The notes: a model not told the origin generated them from the letters alone. A DNA stretch of 64,000 bases from Anaerococcus provencensis (GCF_000312365.2 NZ_HG003686.1:637339-701338), one strand, 5' to 3'; shown: positions 35,739 to 45,662, numbered from the stretch's first letter. Program-made: numbers and translations.

Positions 35739-35978
35739 ATGAAAGCTAGAATATTAACTGACGATCCAAGTCTTATAGTAATGTTTAGGCTTGGATCAAT
35801 TGAAGGAATACAAACTTCTAACTATGACGAAGCAAAAGATAAGTTTTATGATTCAATAAAAGAAGATGACCTTGCAGTCTTGATTCTTACAAAAACTGTC
35901 GAAGGCTGGCTTACAAAAGAAGTTAAAGAGTACAGAGAAAGTGAAAGTATTCCTTTGATTGTTGTAATAGATGGTTAA
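35739..35978 (+). CDS. ntpG: V-type ATPase subunit F (short form)
   Basis: Central-stalk subunit F; named NtpG in E. hirae. The 79-residue protein has the Rossmann-like core: ARILTDDPSLIVMFRLGSIEG, DLAVLILTKTVEGWL, and the final IPLIVVIDG strand. It stops there, about 20-25 residues before the usual end, so the C-terminal helix that reaches into the A3B3 head is missing. The next gene begins 11 bases later with its own GGAGGT site, so this is not a simple frame shift into subunit E. Confidence 0.8.
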   Translation: MKARILTDDPSLIVMFRLGSIEGIQTSNYDEAKDKFYDSIKEDDLAVLILTKTVEGWLTKEVKEYRESESIPLIVVIDG

Positions 35979-35989
35979 TTGGAGGTAAT

Positions 35990-36595
35990 ATGCTCGATTT
36001 AAATGCCAAACTCTCAACCTTTAGAAAAATGGTATGGGATGAGGAAAAAGCAAAAAGTGAAAAAGAATTATATAATTCTACACATGTAAATAGTTCACAA
36101 ATTGACGAAAAGAAAGAAAATCTAGAGAAAGACTTGAAAAAAACTTTAGAATCTAGAAGATCTTTTGCACAAATTCGTGGCAATGAAAAAATTTCTAAAT
36201 TAGAAGAAGAGCAAAAAACTAATTTTTATTCTCACAAAGAGTACCTTTTAAATGATATGGTAAGTGAGATTAAAAATAAGCTTAAAGAATATACAAAAAC
36301 AGAAGATTACAAAAAGAGCCTAAGAGAAAATATTGAAAGAGCACTTAAAAATCTTGATGAAGATCCAGGTGACTTTACAATACTTGTAAAAGAAGCTGAC
36401 AAAGATATATTATCTTATCCAAATCTTGGAATAATGGATGATAAGTACATTGGTGGTTTTATCCTAAAGGCTAATGATGGTTCTTACCAATATAATAGAA
36501 CTTATTTGGCAAGAATAGAAGACAATAAGTATGAAATAGGAAGAACCTTGTATAAGCTGTTTGAAAGAGAGAGTTTTAATGAATCCAAAAATTAA
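35990..36595 (+). CDS. ntpE: V-type ATPase subunit E (peripheral stalk)
   Basis: 201 residues. The N-terminal two thirds is a long charged helix (about 1-110, for example EKKENLEKDLKKTLESRR); the C-terminal globular part contains DDKYIGGFILKANDGSYQYNRTY, the subunit E signature (GGxxxxxxDG). It normally pairs with a G/H helix to form the peripheral stalk. Strong TTGGAGGT ribosome site. Overlaps subunit A by 17 bases. Confidence 0.88.
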   Translation: MLDLNAKLSTFRKMVWDEEKAKSEKELYNSTHVNSSQIDEKKENLEKDLKKTLESRRSFAQIRGNEKISKLEEEQKTNFYSHKEYLLNDMVSEIKNKLKEYTKTEDYKKSLRENIERALKNLDEDPGDFTILVKEADKDILSYPNLGIMDDKYIGGFILKANDGSYQYNRTYLARIEDNKYEIGRTLYKLFERESFNESKN

Positions 36596-38333
36596 AACAA
36601 TAAATGGACCAGTAGTTGTTGCTAAAGATGCCAGCAGCCTTAAGATTCGTGAGATGGTATCTGTTGGAAGTCTAAAACTTATTGGTGAGGTAATATCAGT
36701 AGAAGGTGATTTTGCAACCATAGAAGTTTATGAAGATACTTCTGGTCTTAAAGCAGGAGAAGAAGTAATTTCAACAGGTAGACCCCTATCTGTAAGACTT
36801 GGACCTGGTCTTTTGAAAAATATGTTTGACGGTATAGAAAGACCTCTTGAAAAGATTCAAGATAAAAATGGAGCCTTCATACCTTCAGGTATCGGTTTTG
36901 AAAACCTAGACGAAGATAAAGATTGGGAAGTTGAAATGAAAGTAGCTGTAGGAGACCAAGTTCATGTTGGTGATATCTACGCTACAATAATGGAAACTAA
37001 GACTATTGAACACAGGCTAATGAGTAGTTTTGATGGGACAGTCAAAGCAGTGAAGCCATCAGGAACATATAAGATTGAAGATACTGTAGTAGTTTTAGAT
37101 ACAAATGATGGCGAAAAGGAACTAAAACTTTATCAATATTGGCCAGTCAGAAATCCAAGACCAGTTAAAAAAATTCGTCCACTAGAACTTCTATTAAATA
37201 CCGGTCAAAGGGTACTTGATGTATTTTTCCCAGTTGCAAAGGGTGGAACTGTAGCTATTCCAGGAGGATTTGGTACAGGTAAAACTATGCTTCAACACCA
37301 ATTTGCCCAATATGCTGATGCAGATATCATTATCTACATTGGATGTGGTGAACGTGGCAACGAGATGACCCAAGTACTTGAAGAATTCCCTGAGCTAATC
37401 GACCCAAATACAGGCTATGGACTAATGGAGCGTACAATTCTTATTGCAAACACTTCAAATATGCCAGTAGCTGCCCGTGAAGCTTCTATCTATACAGGTA
37501 TTACTATTGCAGAATACTTTAGGGATATGGGCTACCACGTTGCTCTTATGGCCGATTCTACATCTAGATGGGCTGAGGCTCTTCGTGAAATATCTGGTCG
37601 TTTGGAAGAAATACCAGCAGAAGAAGGATATCCAGCATATCTAGGAAGTCGTCTTTCACAATTTTATGAAAGAGCTGGTTATTTTACAAATCTAAATGGA
37701 TCCGAAGGTTCAGTTACTCTAATAGGTGCTGTTTCTCCATCTGGTGGTGACTTTTCAGAACCAGTAACAGAAAACACACGTAGGTCAGTAAATGTATTTC
37801 TTGGACTAGATAGAAAACTTGCCTATTCACGTCACTACCCAGCTATTAACTGGATGACTTCATACTCAAACTACCTAGATACTATGAGAGCCTACTATCA
37901 AGAGAACACAGGCACTGACATCATTGCTATAAGAAATGAACTAATGAATGTTCTTTTGCAAGAAGATGAAGTAAGGTCAATCCTTATGCTTGTAGGACAA
38001 GATGCCCTATCTGATAGCCAAAAAAATATCCTTGATGTTGCTGAGCTAATAAGAGTAGGATTTTTGCAACAAAATGCCTACAATGATACAGATAAGTACG
38101 TACCATTAGAAAAGCAAATAAAAATGCTTGAAGTAATCAAGAATTATTACAATTACTCACAAAATGCCATCAAAGCTGGTATCCAATACAAAAATATGTA
38201 CAGTGCTGATTTGATCAATGATATTACACAGATGAAATATACAATCAAAAATGATGATCTAGACAAATTTGTCGATCTTAATAATACGATTGAATCTCAC
38301 TTCCTAAATTTAAAAGGAGGAATTAATGCGTAA
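36579..38333 (+). CDS. ntpA: V-type ATPase catalytic subunit A
   Basis: Catalytic nucleotide-binding subunit. From ATG 36579 the protein is 584 residues, starting [19 protein letters not shown] as usual; an in-frame TTG at 36561 would add six residues. The non-homologous insertion region is present (about 110-185), Walker A is [11 protein letters not shown] near 228-238, followed by [15 protein letters not shown] with the catalytic Glu, and [24 protein letters not shown] split across about 330-352. Confidence 0.97.
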   Translation: MNPKIKTINGPVVVAKDASSLKIREMVSVGSLKLIGEVISVEGDFATIEVYEDTSGLKAGEEVISTGRPLSVRLGPGLLKNMFDGIERPLEKIQDKNGAFIPSGIGFENLDEDKDWEVEMKVAVGDQVHVGDIYATIMETKTIEHRLMSSFDGTVKAVKPSGTYKIEDTVVVLDTNDGEKELKLYQYWPVRNPRPVKKIRPLELLLNTGQRVLDVFFPVAKGGTVAIPGGFGTGKTMLQHQFAQYADADIIIYIGCGERGNEMTQVLEEFPELIDPNTGYGLMERTILIANTSNMPVAAREASIYTGITIAEYFRDMGYHVALMADSTSRWAEALREISGRLEEIPAEEGYPAYLGSRLSQFYERAGYFTNLNGSEGSVTLIGAVSPSGGDFSEPVTENTRRSVNVFLGLDRKLAYSRHYPAINWMTSYSNYLDTMRAYYQENTGTDIIAIRNELMNVLLQEDEVRSILMLVGQDALSDSQKNILDVAELIRVGFLQQNAYNDTDKYVPLEKQIKMLEVIKNYYNYSQNAIKAGIQYKNMYSADLINDITQMKYTIKNDDLDKFVDLNNTIESHFLNLKGGINA

Positions 38334-39690
38334 GGAATACACAAAAGTAAAAAGAATTGAATCCTCCATCATAGAAATAGAAAAAGTTGCTAACGTTGCC
38401 TACAATGCTGTAGTATCAGTTCATGCCCTTGGCATGGATTTTGTAGGCCAAGTCGTAAAAATAGACGATGATACTATATCTATAGAGGTTTTCGGTAATA
38501 CACAAGACTTCTCTCTTGACGATATAGTAATCAAATTTGAGGAAAAACCATTAGCAATTCCACTAAATGAAAATATTTTGGGAAGAACTTTCGATGGACT
38601 AGCACGTCCTATTGATAATGGTGGGGAAGTATATGCAGAAAAAACTTACCCAGTTGAAGGGGAACCACTAAACCCAGTTGCCCGTGAGTATCCAAGAGAC
38701 TTTATCCAAACAGGTATATCAGCTATAGATACTCTAACAACACTAATCCGTGGACAAAAACTTCCTATATTTTCAGGTTACGGTCTTTCCCACAACCAAA
38801 TAGCAGCACAAATTGTTAGACAAGCAAAGCTAAAAACCGACGAAGACTTTGCCTTTGTATTTGCAGCTATGGGAATCAAAAAAGATGAAGCAATGTTTTT
38901 TGAAGATGCCTTCAATAAGGCTGGTGTCCGTGATAAGGTAGTAATGTACCAAAACCTTGCAGATAGCCCAATTATGGAACGTCTTATAGCTCCAAAATGT
39001 GCCCTAACTGCCGCAGAATACTTAGCCTATGAAAAGGGATACCATGTTTTGGTAATAATTACAGATATGACTTCATATTCTGAAGCCTTACGTGAGGTTT
39101 CATCAATCAGACAAGAAGTTCCATCTCGTAAGGGATATCCAGGTTACCTTTATTCTGACCTTGCAACTCTATATGAAAGAGCTGGTATGATTCGTGGAAC
39201 AAAGGGATCAGTTACACTTATCCCAATACTAACCATGCCTAATGACGACATTACCCACCCAGTACCTGACCTTACAGGGTATATCACAGAGGGACAGATT
39301 GTAATTGATAGAGGTCTATTTAATAAGGGTATCTATCCACCAATTAATGTTCTTCCATCCCTATCCCGTCTGATGAAAGATGGTATTGGTGAGGGCTATA
39401 CGAGAGCAGACCACGAAGACTTGATGAACCAAATATATGAATCATATTCCCATGTAGGTGAGGTTAGAAATATAGCTCAAATCGTTGGTGAAGATGACCT
39501 ATCAGATATAGATAAAAAGTATTTGGAATTTGGAGATGAGTTTGAAAAAAGATTCCTATCTCAAGATCCAACTGAAAATAGAGAGCTTGACCAAAGTTTA
39601 GACTTAGGCCGGGAAATACTTAAGATATTACCAAGAACAGAACTTCACAGAGTAAGTCCAGAAAACTTGGATAAGTTTATAGGTAATTAA
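38326..39690 (+). CDS. ntpB: V-type ATPase subunit B
   Basis: Non-catalytic partner of subunit A. 454 residues with the family features [20 protein letters not shown] near 128-147, a degenerate P-loop (SGYGLSHNQ), [20 protein letters not shown] near 246-265 and [25 protein letters not shown] site before ATG; overlaps subunit A by 8 bases. Confidence 0.97.
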   Translation: MRKEYTKVKRIESSIIEIEKVANVAYNAVVSVHALGMDFVGQVVKIDDDTISIEVFGNTQDFSLDDIVIKFEEKPLAIPLNENILGRTFDGLARPIDNGGEVYAEKTYPVEGEPLNPVAREYPRDFIQTGISAIDTLTTLIRGQKLPIFSGYGLSHNQIAAQIVRQAKLKTDEDFAFVFAAMGIKKDEAMFFEDAFNKAGVRDKVVMYQNLADSPIMERLIAPKCALTAAEYLAYEKGYHVLVIITDMTSYSEALREVSSIRQEVPSRKGYPGYLYSDLATLYERAGMIRGTKGSVTLIPILTMPNDDITHPVPDLTGYITEGQIVIDRGLFNKGIYPPINVLPSLSRLMKDGIGEGYTRADHEDLMNQIYESYSHVGEVRNIAQIVGEDDLSDIDKKYLEFGDEFEKRFLSQDPTENRELDQSLDLGREILKILPRTELHRVSPENLDKFIGN

Positions 39691-39691
39691 T

Positions 39692-40327
39692 ATGGAAATA
39701 AAATCAACAGCCCCTACCAAGGCCAATTTGATTGCAGCCAAAGACCAATTATCCTTACTAAACACAGGTCTTGATATCCTAGATAAGTCTAGAAAAGCTC
39801 TAATCGGAGCCCATGATTCAAAAATTAAACAAAGAGATGAGCTAAATGATGAGGTAAATGAAACTATAGCTAGAGTAAGCAAAAACTTTAAAAAAGCTAT
39901 GGTTACCATGGGAGAGGCAAAGCTAAATGACATAGCAAGCCTTCTTCCAGTTGATAATAGTATAATCCTTAAGGAAAGTGAATTTATGCAGACAAAGGTC
40001 TATGACATAGATTTCACTCCACAAAAGTTAAGTTTATCATATTCATTTTATGAAACAAATGAAACATTTGACCAAGCTGTACTATCTTTTAATGAGCTTA
40101 AAAGCAAAATTTTAAAATTAGCAGAACTTGATACGACTATAAATAACCTTGATAGGCAGATTAAAAAAACAAGTAAAAAAGTAAATTCTCTAGAAAAGGT
40201 TCAAATACCAAAACTAGAGGATAGAATAAAGGAAATTTCATCTTTAATCGAAGAAAAAGAGAGAGAAGAATTCTCTAAGACAAAGATGGTTAAAGATAGG
40301 AAATTAAAAGAAAACACCGAAGTTTAG
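39692..40327 (+). CDS. ntpD: V-type ATPase subunit D (central stalk)
   Basis: 211-residue antiparallel coiled-coil rotor shaft. It begins with STAPTKANLIAAKDQLSLLNTGLDIL (residues 4-29), the conserved opening of subunit D, and has a second long helix near 145-200 (INNLDRQIKKTSKKVNSLEK). Last gene of the operon; its stop codon lies within the hairpin that ends the operon. Confidence 0.94.
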   Translation: MEIKSTAPTKANLIAAKDQLSLLNTGLDILDKSRKALIGAHDSKIKQRDELNDEVNETIARVSKNFKKAMVTMGEAKLNDIASLLPVDNSIILKESEFMQTKVYDIDFTPQKLSLSYSFYETNETFDQAVLSFNELKSKILKLAELDTTINNLDRQIKKTSKKVNSLEKVQIPKLEDRIKEISSLIEEKEREEFSKTKMVKDRKLKENTEV

Positions 40328-40344
40328 AAAACTTACGGTGTTTT
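40311..40344. terminator. Bidirectional terminator between ntpD and rodA
   Basis: AAAACACCG (40311-40319) pairs with CGGTGTTTT (40336-40344); inner arms AAGTTT/AAACTT extend the stem. A-rich and T-rich flanks allow function in both directions. Both stop codons are inside it. Confidence 0.8.
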
Positions 40345-41514
40345 AATTTGTCTTTTTTTGGATATTGCAATTTTTGCTGGGTCAATTATCGAAATAACTT
40401 CTTCATCTAAGGCATCTGGATCTTTCATTGTTTTTTGCATGGATGCTGATAGGGCAAGGCCAATTTCTGCCAAACAGATTAATTGGAAGGTACCACCAGA
40501 TGATAAGAAAGGTAGGGGAATCCCTGTTACAGGCATTAGTCCAATAGTCATTCCAATGTTTTCAAAAATGTGGATAAAGAGCATGGCTGCTATACCAGTT
40601 ACTAAAATACTTATGAAAGTATTTTGAGAATTCTTAGCTATAGCTACTAATCTTAAGATTACAATAGCAAAGAGAATAATTAGTATAATTGCACCTAGAA
40701 AACCCATTTCTTCAGCAAGAACTGAAAAAATAAAGTCTGTTTCCTTTTCAGGTATATAACCGTATTGGGATTGCGTCCCTTTCATATAGCCTCTGCCATT
40801 AAACATACCAGATCCTATGGCTATCATTCCTTGCTGTTGTTGCCAGTTTGAACCTGATGTATCTCTAGAGGGGTTTAGGAAGTTTTCTATCCTATCAGCC
40901 CTGTAACCAGAAAGGTTTGTCAAAACTATAAAACCAGCTGTAAGGCCAATAGCTGCAAAAATCAATATCCATTTCCAAGAAATACCTGCAATAAAGAGCA
41001 TAGCTGCAATGAAGAAAATATAAACCATAGCTGTACCAAAGTCTGGCTGTAAGAGTATCAAAGTAATAGGTAGTCCTACAAAAGCTAAGGTAATTACTAA
41101 TCTTTTTACTTCGTTGATAGTAAGTTTATATTTATCAAGGTAGGCTGCAAAGGAAAATATCAATAGTATTTTTACAATCTCAGATGGTTGTATAGAAAAT
41201 GATCCTATATAGACCCAAGATTTAGCACCCCATTCATCAAGTCCTCTACCAAATATTAAAGTAATAATTAGCAAAAAAATGGAAAGTCCATAGACCGCCC
41301 ACAAGGATTTTTTAATAACATCTAAATCCATGGTACATATTAAGGCTATGGCCATAAAACCTATAACAGTCGATCCTATTTGTGTCTTTATAGCTGAAAG
41401 ATCACCACCATAAGCAGAATATAATACAACCAAGCCATAGACACAAAGAGCTAAGGTTGCCAGTAATAATAATATATCTAAATCTTTTAGATTTTTCTTT
41501 TTCAAATTAAACAT
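40333..41514 (-). CDS. rodA: SEDS-family peptidoglycan polymerase RodA
   Basis: 393-residue membrane protein with about ten transmembrane helices. SEDS signatures: WVYIGSFSIQPSEIVKI near 101-117, LLQPDFGTAMV near 154-164, YRADRIENFLNP and QQQGMIAIGSGMFNGRGY in the large extracellular loop, and the PLPFLSSGGTF motif near 338-348. The RodA subgroup is favoured over FtsW by these motifs and its solitary position. The last 30 residues are a charged cytoplasmic tail. Single minus-strand gene between two rightward operons. Confidence 0.92.
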   Translation of the reverse strand: MFNLKKKNLKDLDILLLLATLALCVYGLVVLYSAYGGDLSAIKTQIGSTVIGFMAIALICTMDLDVIKKSLWAVYGLSIFLLIITLIFGRGLDEWGAKSWVYIGSFSIQPSEIVKILLIFSFAAYLDKYKLTINEVKRLVITLAFVGLPITLILLQPDFGTAMVYIFFIAAMLFIAGISWKWILIFAAIGLTAGFIVLTNLSGYRADRIENFLNPSRDTSGSNWQQQQGMIAIGSGMFNGRGYMKGTQSQYGYIPEKETDFIFSVLAEEMGFLGAIILIILFAIVILRLVAIAKNSQNTFISILVTGIAAMLFIHIFENIGMTIGLMPVTGIPLPFLSSGGTFQLICLAEIGLALSASMQKTMKDPDALDEEVISIIDPAKIAISKKRQIKTP

Positions 41515-41539
41515 TAAATCACTCCATATCTAAGTAAAC

Positions 41540-41568
41540 ATTATACCACGCTTATAGGTTTTTATAAA
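41540..41568 (-). promoter_or_regulatory. Promoter of rodA
   Basis: On the minus strand TGGTATAAT (41548-41540), an extended -10, lies 26 bases before the ATG; the -35 (TTTATA, 17 bases upstream) is weak. GGAGTGAT is the ribosome site. Confidence 0.65.
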
Positions 41569-41591
41569 TATGCCAGATAATTAAAGAAAAG

Positions 41592-41597
41592 TATAAT
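41592..41597 (+). promoter_or_regulatory. Candidate -10 of the nth operon
   Basis: TATAAT at 41592-41597 with a poor -35 region. It would give a leader of about 18 bases before the proposed nth start. Confidence 0.4.
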
Positions 41598-41621
41598 TAA
41601 TATAAAGGTTAAGGTGATATT

Positions 41622-42263
41622 ATTTTAGAGAAAAAAGAAATAAAAGAAGTTTTAGATATTCTAGATAGGCTTTACCCAGATACTTCTAATCAATTTTTAA
41701 ATTTTACAACACCTTTCGAAGCTCTCATTGCTACAATGCTTTCAGCACAGACTACTGATATTAGAGTAAATAGTGTTACAAGTGAGCTTTTTAAAGTTGC
41801 AAACAGGCCAGAAGATTTTTGTAAAATGGATATCAAAGAGATTGAAGATTGGATTAAAACTGTTGGAATATATAAAAATAAGGCAAAAAATATTAAAAAA
41901 ACAAGTGAAATTTTGGTTAAAGATTACAATAGTCAAGTTCCAAATAAAAAAAGTGAACTTATAAAATTACCAGGTGTAGGTAACAAGACTGCCAATGTAG
42001 TTTTGGCCAATGCCTTTGATATACCAGCTTTTCCTGTAGATACTCATGTTTTTAGACTTTCAAATAGGATAGGAATGGCTGATGCCAATAATGTAGAGAA
42101 AACAGAGAAAGATCTAGAAAGAAATGTTCCAAGAGAAAAGTGGAATATAACCCACAAAAAGTTAATTTTACATGGGAGAAAAGTGTGTAAGGCTAGGAAA
42201 CCTCTTTGTGAAACTTGTGATCTTAATAAACTTTGCTTATATTATAGGAGTTTGAATGATTAA
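41622..42263 (+). CDS. nth: Endonuclease III, probably starting at AUU
   Basis: DNA glycosylase/AP lyase for oxidised pyrimidines. Visible: LSAQTTD, helix-hairpin-helix LPGVGNKTANVVL with the catalytic Lys, PVDTHVFRLSNR with the catalytic Asp, and the 4Fe-4S cysteines CKARKPLCETCDLNKLC. The first in-frame ATG (41736) would cut off the conserved N-terminal helix. Upstream the same frame encodes EKKEIKEVLDILDRLYPD and TTPFEALIATM, which match the family, but contains no ATG, GTG or TTG back to the stop at 41610. AGGTGAT at 41612-41618 points to ATT at 41622 (or 41619). Product about 213 residues. Confidence 0.85.
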   Translation: MLEKKEIKEVLDILDRLYPDTSNQFLNFTTPFEALIATMLSAQTTDIRVNSVTSELFKVANRPEDFCKMDIKEIEDWIKTVGIYKNKAKNIKKTSEILVKDYNSQVPNKKSELIKLPGVGNKTANVVLANAFDIPAFPVDTHVFRLSNRIGMADANNVEKTEKDLERNVPREKWNITHKKLILHGRKVCKARKPLCETCDLNKLCLYYRSLND

Positions 42264-43107
42264 ATTATTTGCGATAGATATGGATGGGACACTCTTAAAT
42301 AGCCATGGCAAGCTTAGCCCAGCTACAAAAGAAGCCCTACAAAGATTAAATCAGAGTGGAGTAAAGTCAGTGCTTTGTTCGGGAAGGGTAGCAACATCAA
42401 TCGAGTATTTTAATGGGCTACTTGAACTTGACAACCCAGTTATAGCTAACAATGGAGCCATAGTAAAGATAAATAAAGAAAAGGTCTTATTTGCCCACCC
42501 GCTAGAAGACCAACATTTAAAGGAGCTAATAGATTTTTGTACAGAACATAATTGCATATATCATTTTTATGATGAGGATACCTTTTATTCAAATCGCTTA
42601 AACCAAAAAGGTATTAACCATCTTTTGATAGATAATGATTATGGTATGAATGTCCAATGCTATTTAAATATTTCTGAAGATCCTTACAAAAGGCTAAAGG
42701 AAAGAAATAAAAATGCCTATAAAATCCTTGTCGGCAATCTTAAATATCATCCTTATGGAGAAGATAAGATCGTAGAGATTTTCAATGATAGATTTGGCAA
42801 AGATCTTTATATTACTTCGTCAGGAATGAGCAGTATAGAGATTATGGAAATGGGTGTAAATAAATGGACTGGGATCTTAGAGTTGGCAGACTTTTTGGGT
42901 ATAAGTAAGGAAGAAATTGCTGCAATCGGTGATTCCCACAATGATACTCCTATGATTCAAGGTGCAGAACTTTCATTTGCTATGGAAAATGCTAACCAAG
43001 CCTTGAAAGATTTAGCTAAATATACTGTATCTGATAATAATAGTTCAGGAATTGCCGATGCGGTTGATAGAATCTTAGCATATAATAAGGAAAATCCAAG
43101 TGTTTAA
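42256..43107 (+). CDS. Cof-type HAD-IIB family phosphatase
   Basis: 283-residue sugar-phosphate-phosphatase-like protein. HAD motif I AIDMDGTLLNS at 6-16, motif II CSGR near 41, and motif IV GDSHNDTPMIQ near 227-237 are intact, with the type IIB cap between. Substrate not predictable. Overlaps nth by 8 bases and trmL by 8. Confidence 0.92.
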   Translation: MIKLFAIDMDGTLLNSHGKLSPATKEALQRLNQSGVKSVLCSGRVATSIEYFNGLLELDNPVIANNGAIVKINKEKVLFAHPLEDQHLKELIDFCTEHNCIYHFYDEDTFYSNRLNQKGINHLLIDNDYGMNVQCYLNISEDPYKRLKERNKNAYKILVGNLKYHPYGEDKIVEIFNDRFGKDLYITSSGMSSIEIMEMGVNKWTGILELADFLGISKEEIAAIGDSHNDTPMIQGAELSFAMENANQALKDLAKYTVSDNNSSGIADAVDRILAYNKENPSV

Positions 43108-43558
43108 TATAGTACTTTTAGCTCCAGAATACCCTGGAAATGTCGGAAACATTGGTAGAACTTGTGTCCTTACTAAATCAAGGTTACATTTGGTAAGACC
43201 CTTCAAATTTGACTTATCTGATAAATCATTAAAAAAAGCAGGAATCGACTATTGGGACAAAGTAGATTTGACCATACACGATTCTATAGAAGAATTTTTG
43301 GAATTTATAAAGGATAAAAATTTCTACTTAGTGGAAACAGGAACGGATAAAGTTTATTCTGATGTAGAATTTAAAGACGGAGATTATCTAATTTTTGGAA
43401 GGGAAAGAGAAGGAATTGATAATGATATATTAGATAGATATTACCAAAAGATAATCACTATACCTATGACAAAAGAGATAGATAGGTCTCTTAATCTAGC
43501 AAATTCGGTATCAATTGTCCTATATGAGGCACTTAGACAAAATAAATTTAACTTTTAG
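43100..43558 (+). CDS. trmL: tRNA (cytidine/uridine-2'-O-)-methyltransferase TrmL
   Basis: SPOUT-family enzyme that 2'-O-methylates the wobble base of certain leucine tRNAs. 152 residues: FNIVLLAPEYPGNVGNIGRTC at the N-terminus (residues 2-22), IFGREREGI near 92-100, and the knot motif RSLNLANSVSIVLYEALRQ near 128-146. The GTG start overlaps the preceding stop and matches the expected N-terminus. Confidence 0.93.
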   Translation: MFNIVLLAPEYPGNVGNIGRTCVLTKSRLHLVRPFKFDLSDKSLKKAGIDYWDKVDLTIHDSIEEFLEFIKDKNFYLVETGTDKVYSDVEFKDGDYLIFGREREGIDNDILDRYYQKIITIPMTKEIDRSLNLANSVSIVLYEALRQNKFNF

Positions 43559-43569
43559 GAGATGATAAT

Positions 43570-44499
43570 ATGTATGATGTAATAATATTAGGAGCAGGTC
43601 CAGCAGGACTTACAGCAGGACTTTATGCAGGTAGATCCAAACTTAATACTTTGATTATAGAAAAGGCTATACCAGGTGGACAAATTGCTACCACAGCCTT
43701 TGTAGAAAACTATCCAGGTTCTATAGAAGAAGCTTCAGGAATGTGTCTTTCAGACAGGATGTATGAGCAGGCAAAGGAATTTTGTGAATTTAAAACTGCA
43801 AATGTCACAAAAGTAGAGCTTGAAGACAAGGTTAAAAAAATCTACACAGAAGATGGTGAAGTGATTGAAGCTAAGGTAGTAATAATTTCTACTGGTGCTA
43901 GCCACAGGAAACTTGGAGCCAAGGGAGAAGATGAATTTGCCAATAGGGGTGTATCTTATTGTGCGACTTGCGATGGACCATTTTTTACTGGACTTGATAT
44001 ATTTGTAGTAGGTGGTGGAGATAGCGCCCTAGAAGAAGCCCTATACTTAACCAAGTTTGCCAAATCTGTAAGTATTATCCATAGACGTGACGAATTTAGA
44101 GCAAGTCAAGTAGTAGTAGATAAGGTAAAAGCAAATGATAAAATAAAACTTGTCCTAGACTCTGTTGTAAATGAAATTAAGGGTGAAAAGGATGCCACAT
44201 CTGTTATTGTAGAAAATGTTAAAACTCATGAAATTTCTGAACTAAAAAGTGAGGATAATGGTCCAATTGGGGTATTTATATTTGTAGGGTACATTCCACA
44301 AACAGATATATTCGAAGGTATTATTGATTTGGATCATGGTTATATAAAAACTGATGACGATATGAAAACTGAAATCGAAGGTGTTTTTGCAATCGGTGAT
44401 ACTAGAGTCAAGAGTGTACGCCAGATGGTTACAGCAGCAGGTGATGGATGTATAGCAGCAGTGGTGGCAAATAGGTATTTGGAAGGTCAAGTTTGGTAA
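43570..44499 (+). CDS. trxB: Thioredoxin reductase
   Basis: FAD/NADPH enzyme reducing thioredoxin. 309 residues: FAD motif GAGPAGLTAGLYAGR at 8-22, redox-active CATC at about 134-137, NADPH motif GGGDSALEEAL near 152-162, and C-terminal FAIGDTRVKSVRQMVTAAGDG near 272-292. AGGAGAT site before ATG. Its stop lies inside an 11-bp inverted repeat. Confidence 0.96.
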   Translation: MYDVIILGAGPAGLTAGLYAGRSKLNTLIIEKAIPGGQIATTAFVENYPGSIEEASGMCLSDRMYEQAKEFCEFKTANVTKVELEDKVKKIYTEDGEVIEAKVVIISTGASHRKLGAKGEDEFANRGVSYCATCDGPFFTGLDIFVVGGGDSALEEALYLTKFAKSVSIIHRRDEFRASQVVVDKVKANDKIKLVLDSVVNEIKGEKDATSVIVENVKTHEISELKSEDNGPIGVFIFVGYIPQTDIFEGIIDLDHGYIKTDDDMKTEIEGVFAIGDTRVKSVRQMVTAAGDGCIAAVVANRYLEGQVW

Positions 44500-44524
44500 T
44501 AGTTTATTTAGGAAAACTATTACC
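44495..44524. repeat. 11-bp perfect inverted repeat at the trxB end, upstream of gap
   Basis: GGTAATAGTTT (44495-44505) and AAACTATTACC (44514-44524) are separated by 8 bases. There is no T run, so it is a poor terminator. It lies 13 bases before the TTGACA of the gap promoter and may be an operator or an RNA-stabilising hairpin. Confidence 0.6.
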
Positions 44525-44537
44525 TAGTTATATGACC

Positions 44538-44570
44538 TTGACAAAATCCTAACACATAGTTAAGTATTAT
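44538..44570 (+). promoter_or_regulatory. Candidate promoter of the glycolytic operon
   Basis: TTGACA at 44538-44543. The -10 is unclear: TAAGTA at 17 bases or TATTAT (44565-44570) at 21 bases. AGGAGGA and ATG follow at 44601. Confidence 0.5.
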
Positions 44571-44600
44571 TATAGAAACAGAAAACTTATAGGAGGAATA

Positions 44601-45605
44601 ATGACAACTAAAGTAGCAATTAATGGATTTGGTAGAATCGGACGTTTAACACTAAGAAGAATAGCAAAAGTAGAAGATGATATCGAAGTAGTAGCTATCA
44701 ACGACCTTATTGACAAACACGGTCTTGCTTATGCTTTCAAATATGATACAGCACAAGGAAGATTTGATGGTGATTTTGAAGAAACAGAAGATGGTTTCAA
44801 AGTAAATGGTAGAGAAATCAAAATCTTTGCTGAAAGAAACCCAGAAGACCTACCATGGGGTGAACTAGGAGTAGATGTTGTTCTTGAATGTACAGGATTC
44901 TTTACAGAAAAAGAAAAAGCAGAAGCTCACATCAAAGCTGGTGCTAAAAAAGTTCTTATCTCAGCTCCTGGTAAAGGTGACATGAAAACTATCGTTTACG
45001 GTGTAAACCACGAAATACTTGATGGTTCAGAAACAGTTGTTTCAGCAGCAAGCTGTACAACAAACTGCCTTGCACCAATGGTAAATGTACTAGTAAAAGA
45101 ATTTGGATTTGTTACAGGACAAATGTCAACAATCCACGCATACACAGCAACACAAGCTATCCAAGATACTCCAGCAACTAAAAAAGACCTTAGAGGTGGA
45201 CGTGCAGCTGCACAAAATACAATCCCAGCTTCAACAGGTGCTGCTAAAGCAGTAGGTAAAGTGTTACCAGAAGTTGAAGGTAAAATCGACGGTACAGCTC
45301 TAAGAGTTCCTACAATTACTGGATCTGTTACAGAACTTTACTCAATCCTTGAGAAAAAAGTTACAGTAGAAGAAGTTAATGAAGCTATGAAAAAATACTC
45401 ATCTGATGCATTTGCTTATGAAACTGAAGATGTTGTATCTAGCGATATAATCGGATACCCAGCAGGATCTGTTTTCGATTCACAACTTACAAAAGTTGTT
45501 GAAAATGGCGATACACAAATCGTAAAAACAGTAGCTTGGTATGATAACGAAGCAGGTTACGTATCTAACCTTGTAAGAACACTTGATTATTTAGCTAAAC
45601 TTTAA
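44601..45605 (+). CDS. gap: Glyceraldehyde-3-phosphate dehydrogenase
   Basis: NAD-dependent oxidative step of glycolysis. 334 residues: NAD fold [13 protein letters not shown] at 8-20, catalytic [12 protein letters not shown] near 148-159 (Cys nucleophile), and [15 protein letters not shown] near the C-terminus. Strong codon bias, as expected of a major protein. It leads gap-pgk-tpiA-eno without a cggR-type regulator gene or phosphoglycerate mutase. Confidence 0.98.
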   Translation: MTTKVAINGFGRIGRLTLRRIAKVEDDIEVVAINDLIDKHGLAYAFKYDTAQGRFDGDFEETEDGFKVNGREIKIFAERNPEDLPWGELGVDVVLECTGFFTEKEKAEAHIKAGAKKVLISAPGKGDMKTIVYGVNHEILDGSETVVSAASCTTNCLAPMVNVLVKEFGFVTGQMSTIHAYTATQAIQDTPATKKDLRGGRAAAQNTIPASTGAAKAVGKVLPEVEGKIDGTALRVPTITGSVTELYSILEKKVTVEEVNEAMKKYSSDAFAYETEDVVSSDIIGYPAGSVFDSQLTKVVENGDTQIVKTVAWYDNEAGYVSNLVRTLDYLAKL

Positions 45606-45616
45606 GAGATAGTATA

Positions 45617-45650
45617 GGGGCGGAGATATTTATCTCTTGCCCCTTTATTT
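45617..45650 (+). terminator. Stable hairpin between gap and pgk
   Basis: GGGGC (45617-45621) pairs with GCCCC (45639-45643), inner GAGAT/ATCTC, followed by TTTATTT. The T run is interrupted, so it is likely a partial terminator or a processing/stability element giving more gap than pgk message. Confidence 0.6.
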
Positions 45651-45662
45651 ATGAGGTGAATT

